Assembly: GCA_035295165.1 (NCBI GenBank)
Contig: DATGJN010000112.1
Location: 25,957 to 89,956 of the forward strand
DNA length: 64,000 bases
Source of the DNA: a bacterium
Lineage (GTDB): Bacteria > Sysuimicrobiota > Sysuimicrobiia > Sysuimicrobiales > Segetimicrobiaceae
Reading direction: 5' to 3'
This document shows, in pieces, positions 26,092-35,451 of this stretch; within the stretch, counting starts at the first letter, position 1, and each line of letters opens with the position of its first letter. Both the position numbers and the translations under genes were made by a program. The notes below the pieces were generated by a model, which saw only the letters and a list, made by a program, of their open reading frames with translations, did not search any database and was not told where the DNA came from.

Positions 26092-26993
26092 TCCGGGCGA
26101 AGAAGCCGGAAGTACACCGCGCTCAGGCCGAGGATGATCAGCAGCACGATGATCGCCAGGGCCGACGCGTACCCCATCTGGTAGAACAGGAAGGCGCGTT
26201 CGTACATATAGTATGTGGCGACCTCGGTGCGGGCCAGCGGCCCGCCCTGCGTCATGACGTATACGGGCGTATACACTTGGAACGCGTTGATCGTCGCGAT
26301 CACCAGCGAGAACAGCGTGAAACGTTTGAGGAGCGGCAGCGTGACGCTCCAGAACTGTCTCCAGTGTCCGGCCCCGTCCACCTGCGCCGCCTCATAGTAT
26401 CCTTGCGGGATGCCCTGGAGCCCGGCGAGGAAGATCAGGGCGGTGAAGCCGAGGTCCTTCCAGATCGTGACCGCGGTGAGCGAGGGAAGCGCGAGTCTCG
26501 GGTCGATGAGGAAATTCAGCGGCGCGACGTGCACTTTTCGGAGCAGCGCGTCGATGATGCCGATCGTCGGATTGTACATCAGCGCCCACAGGGTTGCGAC
26601 GACGACGAACGGGGTGACGACGGGCAGGTACACCGCCGTGCGGACGACGCTCGCCCAGCGCCAGCTCTTCTGCATGAGCAGCGCGATGGCGAGCGCGAGG
26701 GGGATTTGCACGCCGATCTTCATCGCGGCGTACTGAAACGTGACCGAGAGCGACTGCAGAAAGCCGGCGTCGTGCACGGCGCGGAGGTAGTTGCCGGCGC
26801 CGGTGAAGACGCGCTGCCCGGAAAGAAGATCGTACTGGTAGAGGCTGTTCGCGGCCGCCTGGGCGATCGTGCCGACCCGGAAAATCAACAGACCCGCGAG
26901 CGGTACCGCGAGGAACGCCCCGGCCGTAAGCAGCGCGCGCCGACTCGAGGGGGAGGGCCACGCGCCCTTCCGACGCGCGGGCCCGACGGGCAT
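26088..26993 (-). CDS. Carbohydrate ABC transporter permease (MalF/UgpA-like, CUT1)
   Basis: 301 residues with six membrane segments. EAAQVDGAGHWRQFWSVTLPLL is the EAA loop, and VYVMTQGGPLARTEVATYYMYE is the CUT1 family segment before the last helices. The start at 26993 gives an N-terminus of about 18 polar residues. It pairs with the downstream MalG-like permease; the binding protein gene begins 52 bases upstream. No ATPase gene accompanies them, so a shared MsmK/UgpC-like ATPase from elsewhere is expected. Confidence 0.92.
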   Translation of the reverse strand: MPVGPARRKGAWPSPSSRRALLTAGAFLAVPLAGLLIFRVGTIAQAAANSLYQYDLLSGQRVFTGAGNYLRAVHDAGFLQSLSVTFQYAAMKIGVQIPLALAIALLMQKSWRWASVVRTAVYLPVVTPFVVVATLWALMYNPTIGIIDALLRKVHVAPLNFLIDPRLALPSLTAVTIWKDLGFTALIFLAGLQGIPQGYYEAAQVDGAGHWRQFWSVTLPLLKRFTLFSLVIATINAFQVYTPVYVMTQGGPLARTEVATYYMYERAFLFYQMGYASALAIIVLLIILGLSAVYFRLLRPE

Positions 26994-27045
26994 CAGCGGA
27001 GCCCCCTTAGCGGCAGGCGCGGTCCCGGCTCGGCCGCCGCCTGCG

Positions 27046-28461
27046 CTACTTGTGCGTCGACCAGAAATCGTCCAACGCGGTTTGCACCTTCGACGCGAAC
27101 GCGGTCATCTCGGTTTTCACGTCCGCGCCGGCGCTGACGTTCGTGATCGTTTGATTCAGCAGCGCCGTGTACTGCGTGTAGATGGGGATGCGGATGCGCG
27201 GAGCGCTCTCTCGTTCGAACTCCTGCAGGTCCAGCGACTTTGGCACGCGCTTGTATACGTCGGTCGTATTCGCCACGGATCGCCGCGCCGGAAGCTGCGG
27301 ATTGTACTGGAACCACAGACGCTCGCCCGATCGGCTCGTCATCCACCGCGCGAAGAGGACGGCTTCCTTCGCATGTCGCGTGCGGGCCGACACGGTGAAC
27401 GCGAGCGACCCGTTGTGTACAAACGGGGAGTGGAAGTAGGGCGCCGGCGTCACCGACCACTTGACGCTCGCGTATTTGTTGACGAGCTTGCCCTCGGCCC
27501 ATTCCGCCCCGAGCCACGCGGCCGCGCGGCCGGTCGGCATGGCGTCGGGAATCGGTGAGCTCGGCATGATGTTCTGTTTCCACATGTCCTGAAACAGCTG
27601 CATGGCCCGGATGACCTCGGGCGCGTCCTGGTACCCAACCACGGTGCGTCCGTCGGGGCTGATGCCGGCCCAGGCTTTGTAGGCGCTCGATGTCTTGGGA
27701 GCTTTGGGGTCCCCCGCCGACCGAAGACACCCTGCAAGGAGGTACTGTCCAGAGATGAGATCGAGCCCGTAGCGATCGGGTTTGGTCACTTTCTTCAACG
27801 CCTCGAAGGCCTGGGGCCAGGTCCACGCCGTCGCCAGGGAATCAGGGGGCTTGATCCCGGCCGCCTCGAAGGCGTCGAGTCTGTAGTAGAGGAGCGGAAC
27901 CGACTGTTCGGACGCGAGCCCGTACAGCTTCCCGCCCCAGGTGGCCTCTTCGAGGGATGACGGATAGAAGTCGTGAAGGTCGTCGGCGGGGATGTACGGA
28001 TTCAGCGGCAACAGCACATTCTCCGCCGCGAAGCTCGCCACCGCAGGTCCGTCGATATAGAGCACATCGGGCGGCTCCGACGCAGCCACCTGGGTCTGTA
28101 TTTGCCTGTACAGCTCCGTGAAGGGCATGGCGTTGCGTTGCACTTTGATCGACGGGTACTGTCGCTGAAACTCTGTGATCATCGCCTCGTGGCCCTCGTC
28201 CCATGGGCTGCCGGCCTCGTCCAAGAACCGCAGCGTGACCGGCTCCCTGCCCGCGCCCTCGAGCGGCCCGGTCGTGTCTACCCACGGTGCTGTCGCCGCA
28301 TGCACGGTTGGCTGCGATCCGTCGGAGAGCAGGTAGCCGGAGATCCCGAAACCGAGGAACGCGCCGATGGAGTTCCGAAGAAGGCGACGGCGCGATATCT
28401 GGTCGGTCGCGTGCGGCTGAGGTGCGGAGCGCTTGCCGTTCCGTGCTGTAGGCTTCGGCAT
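27046..28461 (-). CDS. CUT1 ABC transporter substrate-binding protein, Tat-exported
   Basis: 471 residues. The N-terminus has SRRRLLRNSIGAFLGFGISGYLL, close to the twin-arginine motif SRRxFLK, so export folded by Tat is likely. Then come the SBP_bac_1 family features: FLDEAGSPWDEG, PDVLYIDG, LYGLASEQSVPLLYYRLDAFEAAG and WTWPQAFEALKKV. The start ATG at 28459-28461 has GGAGG nine bases upstream; any longer reading crosses the divergent hydrolase gene. Ligands of the family are sugars, glycerol phosphates or nucleosides. Divergence from a nucleoside hydrolase suggests nucleosides or ribosides. Confidence 0.88.
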   Translation of the reverse strand: MPKPTARNGKRSAPQPHATDQISRRRLLRNSIGAFLGFGISGYLLSDGSQPTVHAATAPWVDTTGPLEGAGREPVTLRFLDEAGSPWDEGHEAMITEFQRQYPSIKVQRNAMPFTELYRQIQTQVAASEPPDVLYIDGPAVASFAAENVLLPLNPYIPADDLHDFYPSSLEEATWGGKLYGLASEQSVPLLYYRLDAFEAAGIKPPDSLATAWTWPQAFEALKKVTKPDRYGLDLISGQYLLAGCLRSAGDPKAPKTSSAYKAWAGISPDGRTVVGYQDAPEVIRAMQLFQDMWKQNIMPSSPIPDAMPTGRAAAWLGAEWAEGKLVNKYASVKWSVTPAPYFHSPFVHNGSLAFTVSARTRHAKEAVLFARWMTSRSGERLWFQYNPQLPARRSVANTTDVYKRVPKSLDLQEFERESAPRIRIPIYTQYTALLNQTITNVSAGADVKTEMTAFASKVQTALDDFWSTHK

Positions 28462-28575
28462 CGCAAGGGCCTCCGTCAGGATCAGGATGGATAGACGTAC
28501 CGGGCGAGTAGGGTAGTTCAGCGGGCTGCCGTGGGGGTCCTCTCCGCGCTGGTAAGTTGAGGATGAGGAGGCATC

Positions 28576-29523
28576 ATGACGACGCGGATCATCATCGATT
28601 GCGACACTGGCACGGACGATGCGCTGGCCATTCTGTACGCGCTGAGCCGTCCCGACCTCGATGTGCTTGGGATCACGACGGTCTTCGGAAACACCGACAT
28701 CGCACAGACGACGCGCAACACGCTGCAAGTTCTGGAGCTCGTAGGGCGCGCCGGCGTCCCGGTCGCCCGCGGTGCCGAACACCCCCTCGTCGGCCGCTTC
28801 ACGCAGGGCGCCGCGTGGATTCACGGCCGCAACGGGCTGGCGGATATAGAACTCCCGATCCCTGTCCGTCGTCCGGAAGAGGCCTCGGCGCCGGAGTTTC
28901 TTCGTCGGCAGCTTCGCGGCGCTCCGGGCGAGATCACGCTCGTGGCCACCGGGCGCCTGACGAACATCGCGACCCTTCTCCGGCAGGATCCCGAGTGCGC
29001 CCGGCTGGTGCGCCGGTGCGTGCTGATGGGTGGTGCGGTGACCGCGCCGGGCAACGTGACCCCCGTCGCCGAGGCCAACATTTGCGGCGATCCCGAGGCT
29101 GCGGCGATCGTGTTCGGTTCGGGGATGCCGATGACCATGGTGGGGCTTGACGTGACCATGCGAGCGCTCCTGTCCCAGTCGCAGATCGACCGGCTGGCAC
29201 GCGCCGGCGGCCGCGTTCTGGACGTCGCCAGCGAGATCGCCGCCTTTCGGTTGCGGTCCTATCGGCGCCGAGACCCTCGAATCGGCGGGTGTGCCATTCA
29301 CGATGTGCTGGCGGTGGATGTCGTGGCCGACCCTACGGTCGTTCGAACGCAGCGGTGGCCGGTCGAGATCGAGACCAAAGGCGATGTTACCCGCGGGATG
29401 ACCGTTGCCGACCGCCGGCCGCATACGACCGCGCCGCCCAATGCAGACGTCTGCGTCGAGGTCGAGGCTGATCGGTTCCTCGAGCGGTTCGAAGAGCGCA
29501 TGGGGACGTACCGTGGAACATAA
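28576..29523 (+). CDS. Inosine-uridine-preferring nucleoside hydrolase family protein
   Basis: 315 residues. IIIDCDTGTDDALAI near the start carries the Ca-binding aspartates D8, D10, D14 and D15 of the IunH family. GNTDIAQTTRN, the strand LVATGRLTNIATLL and DVLAVD near the end complete the site. It splits the N-glycosidic bond of nucleosides to base plus ribose. The ATG at 28576 follows GAGGAGG. It is divergent from the CUT1 importer with 114 bases between them, which argues that the imported ligand is a nucleoside or riboside. Confidence 0.9.
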   Translation: MTTRIIIDCDTGTDDALAILYALSRPDLDVLGITTVFGNTDIAQTTRNTLQVLELVGRAGVPVARGAEHPLVGRFTQGAAWIHGRNGLADIELPIPVRRPEEASAPEFLRRQLRGAPGEITLVATGRLTNIATLLRQDPECARLVRRCVLMGGAVTAPGNVTPVAEANICGDPEAAAIVFGSGMPMTMVGLDVTMRALLSQSQIDRLARAGGRVLDVASEIAAFRLRSYRRRDPRIGGCAIHDVLAVDVVADPTVVRTQRWPVEIETKGDVTRGMTVADRRPHTTAPPNADVCVEVEADRFLERFEERMGTYRGT

Positions 29524-29604
29524 CCCTTGATCGCGGCCCCTGGCGGCTCTGTGACCGCACCGCGTCTCGCTCCGGCCGGTCGGCGGCGCGATCCCCCAGT
29601 GCGC

Positions 29605-30453
29605 CTAGGCGCGCCCGTGTCTGTGGGGATCGAGCAGATCCCGGATCCCATCGCCGATGTAGTTGAAGCCGATCACGGTGAGGAAGATCGCGAGCCCGGG
29701 AAACGTGGCCACCCACCACTGGGCGAGCAGCTCCCGCCCCGCGCTCACCATCGCGCCCCACTCGGGGGCCGGTGGGGTCGCGCCCAGTCCGAGGAAACTC
29801 AACCCGGCGCCGGTCACGATCGCCGATCCGAGATCGATCGTCGCGAGGATCATGATGCCGGGCACGATGCCCGGCAGGATCGCGCGGCGAAAGATGCCCC
29901 ACGGCCGCTGCCCGATCGCCCTCGCGGCCTGCACGTACTCGCGGTGCTTCACGGCCAGCACCTCGCCGCGCGCGAGCCGGGCGTAGGGAGGCCACCAGAC
30001 GAGCCCCATCGCGATCGCCGCGTGAAGCAGGCCTGGGCCGAGCGCGACGACGATCGTCATCGCCAGGATGATGGCCGGGAATGCCATGACGAGTTCGGTG
30101 CCCCGCATGATCCCTTCGTCGGCCCATCCGCCGAGGTACCCCGCCACCGCACCGGCGAACATGCCGGCGCATCCCGCGAGCGCGACGACGGACACGGCGA
30201 CACTCAACGTGTAGCGGCCACCGTACAGCACCCGGGTGAGGACGTCGCGTCCGAGGTCGTCGGTGCCGAACAGGTGCACGGGCGACGGCGGCTGGAACGC
30301 ATTCTCGAGGTGTTGCACGTCGAACCCCTGCGGAGCGACGACCGGGGCGGCGATCGCCGCGAGGATCCAGACGCCCGTCAGCGCCGCGCCGAGGATCAGC
30401 CCGACGTGGCGGCGCGGGCGCGCTCGTCCCTCTGCGCCCGCGCCGTCAGGCAT
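29605..30453 (-). CDS. Dipeptide-type ABC transporter permease DppC/OppC (system 2)
   Basis: 282 residues. The N-terminal VQHLENAFQPPSPVHLFGTDDLGRDVLTRVLYGGR is the DppC signature preceding six membrane segments, and REYVQAARAIGQRPWGIFRRAILPGI is the EAA loop. GLSFLGLGATPPAPEWGAMV is the usual end segment. It overlaps the upstream DppB gene by eight bases. It is the most downstream gene of the second dipeptide-type set. There is no DppD or DppF gene in the 76 bases after it; the next gene is the nucleoside hydrolase on the other strand. Confidence 0.92.
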   Translation of the reverse strand: MPDGAGAEGRARPRRHVGLILGAALTGVWILAAIAAPVVAPQGFDVQHLENAFQPPSPVHLFGTDDLGRDVLTRVLYGGRYTLSVAVSVVALAGCAGMFAGAVAGYLGGWADEGIMRGTELVMAFPAIILAMTIVVALGPGLLHAAIAMGLVWWPPYARLARGEVLAVKHREYVQAARAIGQRPWGIFRRAILPGIVPGIMILATIDLGSAIVTGAGLSFLGLGATPPAPEWGAMVSAGRELLAQWWVATFPGLAIFLTVIGFNYIGDGIRDLLDPHRHGRA

Positions 30454-31459
30454 AGTGGATCCTCGGGTCGATCAGGGCGTACAGCACATCGACGCACGCG
30501 TTGATGATCACGTACATCGTGCCGACGACGAGCGCCACGCCCATCACGGCCGGAAAATCGAGGCTGGCGGCAGACGAGACGGCGTAGCGGCCGAGCCCGG
30601 GCCAGGAAAAAATTGTCTCCGTCATCACCGTCCCGGACATCAGCTGCGCGTAGAGCGTACCGGTGATCGTGATGACGGGAATCAACGCGTTGCGGAGCGC
30701 GTGCCGCACGACGACCGACCATCTCCGCAGGCCCTTCGCGTGGGCGGTCCGGACGTAGTCCTGTGAGAGGACCTCCAGCATGCTGCTGCGGGTCATCCGC
30801 GTCACGAAGCCGATGCCGACCGTGGCGAGGACGATGGCGGGGAGGATGATGTGACTCAGGGCATCGGCAAACAGGTCCGGCCGGCCGCGCAGGAGACTGT
30901 CGACGAGATACATGCCGGTGATCGGCGCGGGCGGTGTGATCCCGGTGGAGAGGCGGCCCGGCGGCGGCGCCCAGCCGAGCCGGAAGTACACCGTTGAGAG
31001 GAGGAGGATCGCGAACCAGAACGTCGGCACCGCGACACCGATCGCCGAAATCGCCCGGACGGCGAGGTCGACCGCCGAGTCTCGCGCCACCGCCGCGAGG
31101 ATCCCCAGCGCCGTCCCGATGACGGCGGCCCCGACTAGGGCAACCGTGGCCAGTTCGACCGTGGCCGGCAGCGACAGTTCGAGCTCCACGAGCACGGGAC
31201 GGTCCGTCGCGATCGACGTGCCGAGGTCGCCGTGGAGCAGGTGGCCGAGGTAGAGCACGTACTGCATGACGACCGGCTGGTCGAGGCCCCATCGGTGGCG
31301 GAACGCCGCGACGAGGGACGGGCTCTGCGTGGCTCGGTCGCCCAGGTTGGCGAGGACGAGGTCCGGGGGCAGGAGGTGCGAGACCAGGAAGGTGACAAGC
31401 GTGATGCCGAGCAGCGTGGGGAGGGCCAGGAGCGCCCGGCGCAGCAGATACCGGCCCAT
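30446..31459 (-). CDS. Dipeptide-type ABC transporter permease DppB/OppB (system 2)
   Basis: 337 residues. MGRYLLRRALLALPTLLGITLVTF is the OppB-type first helix; the periplasmic loop LGLAxxxDQPVVMQYVLYLGHLLHGDLGTSI follows in modified form. DYVRTAHAKGLRRWSVVVRHALRNALIPV is the EAA loop, and the end is the usual LIDPRIHYA. It forms the channel with the DppC-like gene downstream and the binding protein upstream (48 bases away). Confidence 0.93.
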   Translation of the reverse strand: MGRYLLRRALLALPTLLGITLVTFLVSHLLPPDLVLANLGDRATQSPSLVAAFRHRWGLDQPVVMQYVLYLGHLLHGDLGTSIATDRPVLVELELSLPATVELATVALVGAAVIGTALGILAAVARDSAVDLAVRAISAIGVAVPTFWFAILLLSTVYFRLGWAPPPGRLSTGITPPAPITGMYLVDSLLRGRPDLFADALSHIILPAIVLATVGIGFVTRMTRSSMLEVLSQDYVRTAHAKGLRRWSVVVRHALRNALIPVITITGTLYAQLMSGTVMTETIFSWPGLGRYAVSSAASLDFPAVMGVALVVGTMYVIINACVDVLYALIDPRIHYA

Positions 31460-31507
31460 CGGACGGCTGCGGTGGGCGCCGGCTCCGGCCGGCGCCCACC
31501 GTGTCGC

Positions 31508-33100
31508 TTACTTCCGTCCGAGCGACTCGATCTGGAGGAAGTAGAGCGGATGGAACTTGAACTGCGTGATGTCGTCGCGCGCCGCAGTGATGGCGGTCGG
31601 CTGCGCCAGGAACACGTACGGGGAGCCCGGTGTCGCGAGCAGGCGGTTGTACTGCTCGTACATCGTCTCGCGCTTCTGCTGATCGGGTGTCTGTGCCGCC
31701 GCCTTGACGAGCGCGGCGCCCTCGGGGTTCTGCCAGTGGAGACGCTTGTTGATGAAGCCGCTCACGAAGTACGACCAGTTGTCCGGATCCATGTAGTCCG
31801 GGAACCAGAACCCGATCGCGGTTTCCGGCTTCCCCTGACGATAATAGGTCAGGAAGATCGACTGCTGCACCGGCTGGAGGCGGAGATCGATGCCGATCGT
31901 GGCGAGATCGGACCGCAGCTTCTGCGCCAGCCGGTCGAGCGGCAGGGCCCCGTAGTTCGTCCCCGAGGCCCAGGTGAGGGTCACGCTCGCCCGAGAGACC
32001 CCAGCCTCCTTCATCAGGCTCGCCGCTTTCGCGGGGTTGTGGGGATAGAGCAGCTGCTTGTTCAGCGAGTCGGGGAATCCGAGCATCCCCGGCATCATGA
32101 TGCTGCCGATGCGCTGCCCGTGCCCGTGCATGATCCCGGAGACGATGCCGTTGTAGTCGATGCTGTACTTGACCGCCTCGCGGACCTTGGGGTTGTCCCA
32201 CGGGTGGGCGCTGCTGTTCAACCCGAGGTAGACCGTGTACGCCGACGGGTCTTCGAGGAGCGCGATGCCCGGCTTCCCCTTGAGGCTGTCGGCCTGGTCG
32301 GCGTTGAGGTCGAGCGCGAGGTCGACATCGTTCCGTTGCAGCATGAGCGCCTGCGTGCTGGGGTCTTTCACGTGCCGGATGATGACTTCGCGGAAGAACG
32401 GGTGGGCGCCGTAGTACTTGTCGTTCCGCTCTAGGACGATCTCCGTCTCGCGCGTGTACCGCTGGAGGACGTACGGACCGGCGCCGGCCGAGTTCGTATA
32501 GAACCACTGTTCGGCCTTGTCGAGCGTGTCGGCTCCGGGCGTCTCGACGCCGCCGTGGGCGCGCACCGTCTTGCTGTCCACGATCGAGAACACACCCGCC
32601 CCCACCGCGGCAAGGAAGGTCGCATCAGGAGCCTTCAGCGTCACCCGCACCGTCTGCGGGTCGACGACGTCGACGGCCTTGATCGAATCGGCCAGAAACG
32701 AGCCGTATCCTTTGATGTTGTGCGTCCGGAGGAGCGAGAAGCGCACGTCTTCGGACGTGACGGGATTCCCGCTTGAGAACACGGCGCCCTTGCGGAGCTT
32801 GAACGTGTAGGCCGTCGCGTCGGGGCTCACGGTCCAAGACTCGGCCAGATCCGGCTGGATCTTCCAGAAGTCCGGCGCGACCTGCTTGACGAGGCGGCTG
32901 TAGATCGGAAACTGGAGGAAGACGCCGCTCACGTCGTAGGACTTGTTGGGGTCCGGCGTCCGGATATCCGAGATGTCCTTGGCGATGACCAACACGTCCG
33001 AGCGGGACGCGCCCGCTGCGTGCGAGCCCGGAGCACCAACGATCGATAGGGCCAGAATCAGGACGACCAGACCGGACCAGACTCGACGTCGTACGTTCAT
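31508..33100 (-). CDS. Dipeptide/oligopeptide-type substrate-binding protein (system 2)
   Basis: 530 residues. A signal peptide (RRRVWSGLVVLILALSIVGAPGSHA) precedes the SBP_bac_5 fold: LAESWTVSPDATAYTFKLRKGAVFSSGNPVTSEDVRFS, then a middle and a C-terminal lobe. The ATG at 33098-33100 has AAGGGGGG eight bases upstream, so a longer reading starting at 33232 is rejected. Ligands in the family range from di- and oligopeptides to glutathione, nickel and plant sugars. It is the first gene of system 2, transcribed leftward behind the amidohydrolase. Confidence 0.9.
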   Translation of the reverse strand: MNVRRRVWSGLVVLILALSIVGAPGSHAAGASRSDVLVIAKDISDIRTPDPNKSYDVSGVFLQFPIYSRLVKQVAPDFWKIQPDLAESWTVSPDATAYTFKLRKGAVFSSGNPVTSEDVRFSLLRTHNIKGYGSFLADSIKAVDVVDPQTVRVTLKAPDATFLAAVGAGVFSIVDSKTVRAHGGVETPGADTLDKAEQWFYTNSAGAGPYVLQRYTRETEIVLERNDKYYGAHPFFREVIIRHVKDPSTQALMLQRNDVDLALDLNADQADSLKGKPGIALLEDPSAYTVYLGLNSSAHPWDNPKVREAVKYSIDYNGIVSGIMHGHGQRIGSIMMPGMLGFPDSLNKQLLYPHNPAKAASLMKEAGVSRASVTLTWASGTNYGALPLDRLAQKLRSDLATIGIDLRLQPVQQSIFLTYYRQGKPETAIGFWFPDYMDPDNWSYFVSGFINKRLHWQNPEGAALVKAAAQTPDQQKRETMYEQYNRLLATPGSPYVFLAQPTAITAARDDITQFKFHPLYFLQIESLGRK

Positions 33101-33373
33101 ACACGCCCCCCTTGCCAGCATGGCGGTTGTGTCGATCGATGGTCTTGCGCGATGCCGCGCCGCACCCTGCAAATAGCACTCAAGTTCGCGCGCGGAAGGG
33201 GGGGTCCTGCCCGACCCGGCGACCGGTCGCACGCCGGACCGTCACTCGATCGCCTCCAGCCTCTCCAACAGGAAGAAAGGAGCCCGCCCCCCCGCCCGCA
33301 ATGATCAGGAACTCCTCTGTCGCACGCGGGGCGCCGTCCTCGACGTTGTCCGACTGTCCCCTGGCGTCCGCGA

Positions 33374-34543
33374 CTACCGCGCGTCGCGTACGATCGCGCC
33401 GGCCTGCATGACGAAGGCAACCTGGTGCAACGCCGCGATGTCGGTCGTCGGATCTCCCTTGACCGCGATGAGATCCGCGATCTTGCCGCGGACGATCGTG
33501 CCGGTCTCATGGTCCGTTCCGAGTGCCTCGGCCCCGCGAGACGTCGCGGCCGCGAGCGCCGCGCTCGGGCTCATGCCGCATGCCACCATGTGCTCGAGCT
33601 CCTCGGGCAGCGACTCGAACCGGCCGAGCCCGAAGAAGAGATCCGTGCCGGCGCCCATCGGGACCCCGGCCGCGAGCGCGATCTGGAAGCTCTCGACCGC
33701 GCGCTTCGCGCGCACGGGAATCGACCGGAACATCGGGATGGCTTTGAACTCGTCCCACCGCTCCATGATGCGCTTCGACACGAGCAGCGTCGGGACGAGC
33801 GTGATCCCCCGGTCGGCCATCTGACGTGCGGTCTCCTCGTCGAGGTCCGACCCGTGTTCCATCGTATCCACGCCCGCCCGCACCGCCATCTGGCTGGACC
33901 CGAGGATCGACGCGTGGCACGCCACCCGCCGGCCCAGCCGGTGCGCCTCGTCGACGATGGCGTCGAGCTCCTGCTGCGTCAGCTCCACGACGTTCAGCGG
34001 CCCGTTGGTCGTCACCTTGATGCAGTCCGCGCCCGCCTTCACCTGCTCGCGGACGGCCCGCCGGCAATCGTCCGGACCGTCGACTTCGCGCGCCATCCCG
34101 GGAAGGGCCGGCGGCTCCGACCCGTGGCCGCCGGTCATGCAGAGAATCTGCCCGCACGGCACGACGCGGGACCCCGGGATGTCGCCTCGCACCACCGCGT
34201 CGCGCGCCGCCGCGGCGATGCCGCCCTGGGTGCCGACGTCGCGGACCGTCGTGATGCCCACCGCCTGCGCGGCGCGGAGGTTGCGGGCGGCCCTGAGCGC
34301 GATCGCCGCCACGGTCGGGGCGAACGCCCGCGGGCCCCACCCCAAGTGCACGTGAAGGTCGATGAGGCCGGGAAGCAGCGTGCAGCCGCCGAGGTCGATC
34401 GTCCGCACGTCGCCGGCGCCGTCTCGAGGACCGCCGGCCATCACGTCGGCGATGCGGTCGCCCTCGACGACCACCGTCCGGGGCTCGGGCCGCCGGCCCG
34501 TGCCGTCGAAGACGGTCGCGCCGCGCAGAATCATCCGGGTCAT
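33374..34543 (-). CDS. Amidohydrolase family protein, prolidase/imidazolonepropionase-like (COG1228)
   Basis: 389 residues. The metal motif HVHLG follows LLPGLIDL. An Lys in ADCIKVTTNG, the His in VACHASI and MEHGSDL and the Asp in MGAGTDLF give the binuclear amidohydrolase site. The layout is that of Sgx9260-type Xaa-Pro/Xaa-Arg dipeptidases. The start at 34543 has GGAGGTGTGAG just upstream. It sits between two dipeptide-type importers on the same strand, which suggests hydrolysis of an imported dipeptide or N-acyl amino acid. Imidazolonepropionase-like or hydantoin-type activity is not excluded. Confidence 0.85.
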   Translation of the reverse strand: MTRMILRGATVFDGTGRRPEPRTVVVEGDRIADVMAGGPRDGAGDVRTIDLGGCTLLPGLIDLHVHLGWGPRAFAPTVAAIALRAARNLRAAQAVGITTVRDVGTQGGIAAAARDAVVRGDIPGSRVVPCGQILCMTGGHGSEPPALPGMAREVDGPDDCRRAVREQVKAGADCIKVTTNGPLNVVELTQQELDAIVDEAHRLGRRVACHASILGSSQMAVRAGVDTMEHGSDLDEETARQMADRGITLVPTLLVSKRIMERWDEFKAIPMFRSIPVRAKRAVESFQIALAAGVPMGAGTDLFFGLGRFESLPEELEHMVACGMSPSAALAAATSRGAEALGTDHETGTIVRGKIADLIAVKGDPTTDIAALHQVAFVMQAGAIVRDAR

Positions 34544-34566
34544 CTCACACCTCCGATTCGAATCGC

Positions 34567-35451
34567 TCAAATCTGCAGCCGTGGATCGAACGCGTCCCGG
34601 AGCCCGTCGCCGACGAGATTGAACGCCATGACGGCCAGGAACACACACAGGCCCGGGAACAACGACACCCACCAGGCGGTCGCGAGGTACTCCCGTCCGT
34701 CGGCGATGATGTTGCCCCAACTCGGCTGGGGCGGCTGCACCCCGAGGCCGAGGAAGCTCAACCCGGCCTCTGTGAGGATCGCCAGGCCAACGCGCAGGGT
34801 GGCGGAGATCACGATCACCGGCACGACGTTGGGGAGGAGATGGTGCGTGATGATCCGGCTGCTGGACGCGCCGGTCGCCCGCGCGGCCGCAACGAAGTCC
34901 CGACCGCGCAGCGACAGGAACTCGGCCCGCACCAGCCGGGCCGTGGGCGGCCACGCGGTCAGGCCGATGATCAAGATGAGGCCGGGTACACTGGGTCCGA
35001 ACAGCGCGAGAAACGCCACCGCGAGGAAGAACACCGGGACCGCGAGCACGACGTCGGTCAGGCGCATCAGAACGGCATCGGCCGGGCCTCCGAAGTACCC
35101 TGCCGGGGCGCCGACGAGGACGCCGATGACCACGGAGACGAGCATGGAGAGCACCCCGATCGCAAGCGAGATGCGCGACGCGACGATGATGCGGCTCAGC
35201 ACGTCCCGCCCCAGGTTGTCCGTGCCGAGCAGGTACGGCCACGCGGGGCCGTGGAGGATGGCCAGGACGTGCGGCACGTCGGGGTGGAACGGGGCCAGGC
35301 GCGGTGCGGCGAGCGCCACCGTGAAGAACAGGGCCATGATCGCTGCCCCCGCGATCGCCCGCGGGTTGCGGACGAACCGGTGTCGCGCGCCGCGGCGTCC
35401 GGCGCGCGGCCGGCGCGATTCGGCGGCGGGGCTGGCGAGCTGGCTAACCAT
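34567..35451 (-). CDS. Dipeptide-type ABC transporter permease DppC/OppC (system 1)
   Basis: 294 residues. AILHGPAWPYLLGTDNLGRDVLSRIIVASR is the DppC signature, then six membrane segments, with GRDFVAAARATGASSSRIITHHLLPNVVP as the EAA loop. GLSFLGLGVQPPQPSWGNII and FNLVGDGLRDAFDPR close the protein. It overlaps the upstream OppB gene by eight bases and is followed 23 bases later by the amidohydrolase, so these are likely one transcript. Confidence 0.92.
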   Translation of the reverse strand: MVSQLASPAAESRRPRAGRRGARHRFVRNPRAIAGAAIMALFFTVALAAPRLAPFHPDVPHVLAILHGPAWPYLLGTDNLGRDVLSRIIVASRISLAIGVLSMLVSVVIGVLVGAPAGYFGGPADAVLMRLTDVVLAVPVFFLAVAFLALFGPSVPGLILIIGLTAWPPTARLVRAEFLSLRGRDFVAAARATGASSSRIITHHLLPNVVPVIVISATLRVGLAILTEAGLSFLGLGVQPPQPSWGNIIADGREYLATAWWVSLFPGLCVFLAVMAFNLVGDGLRDAFDPRLQI

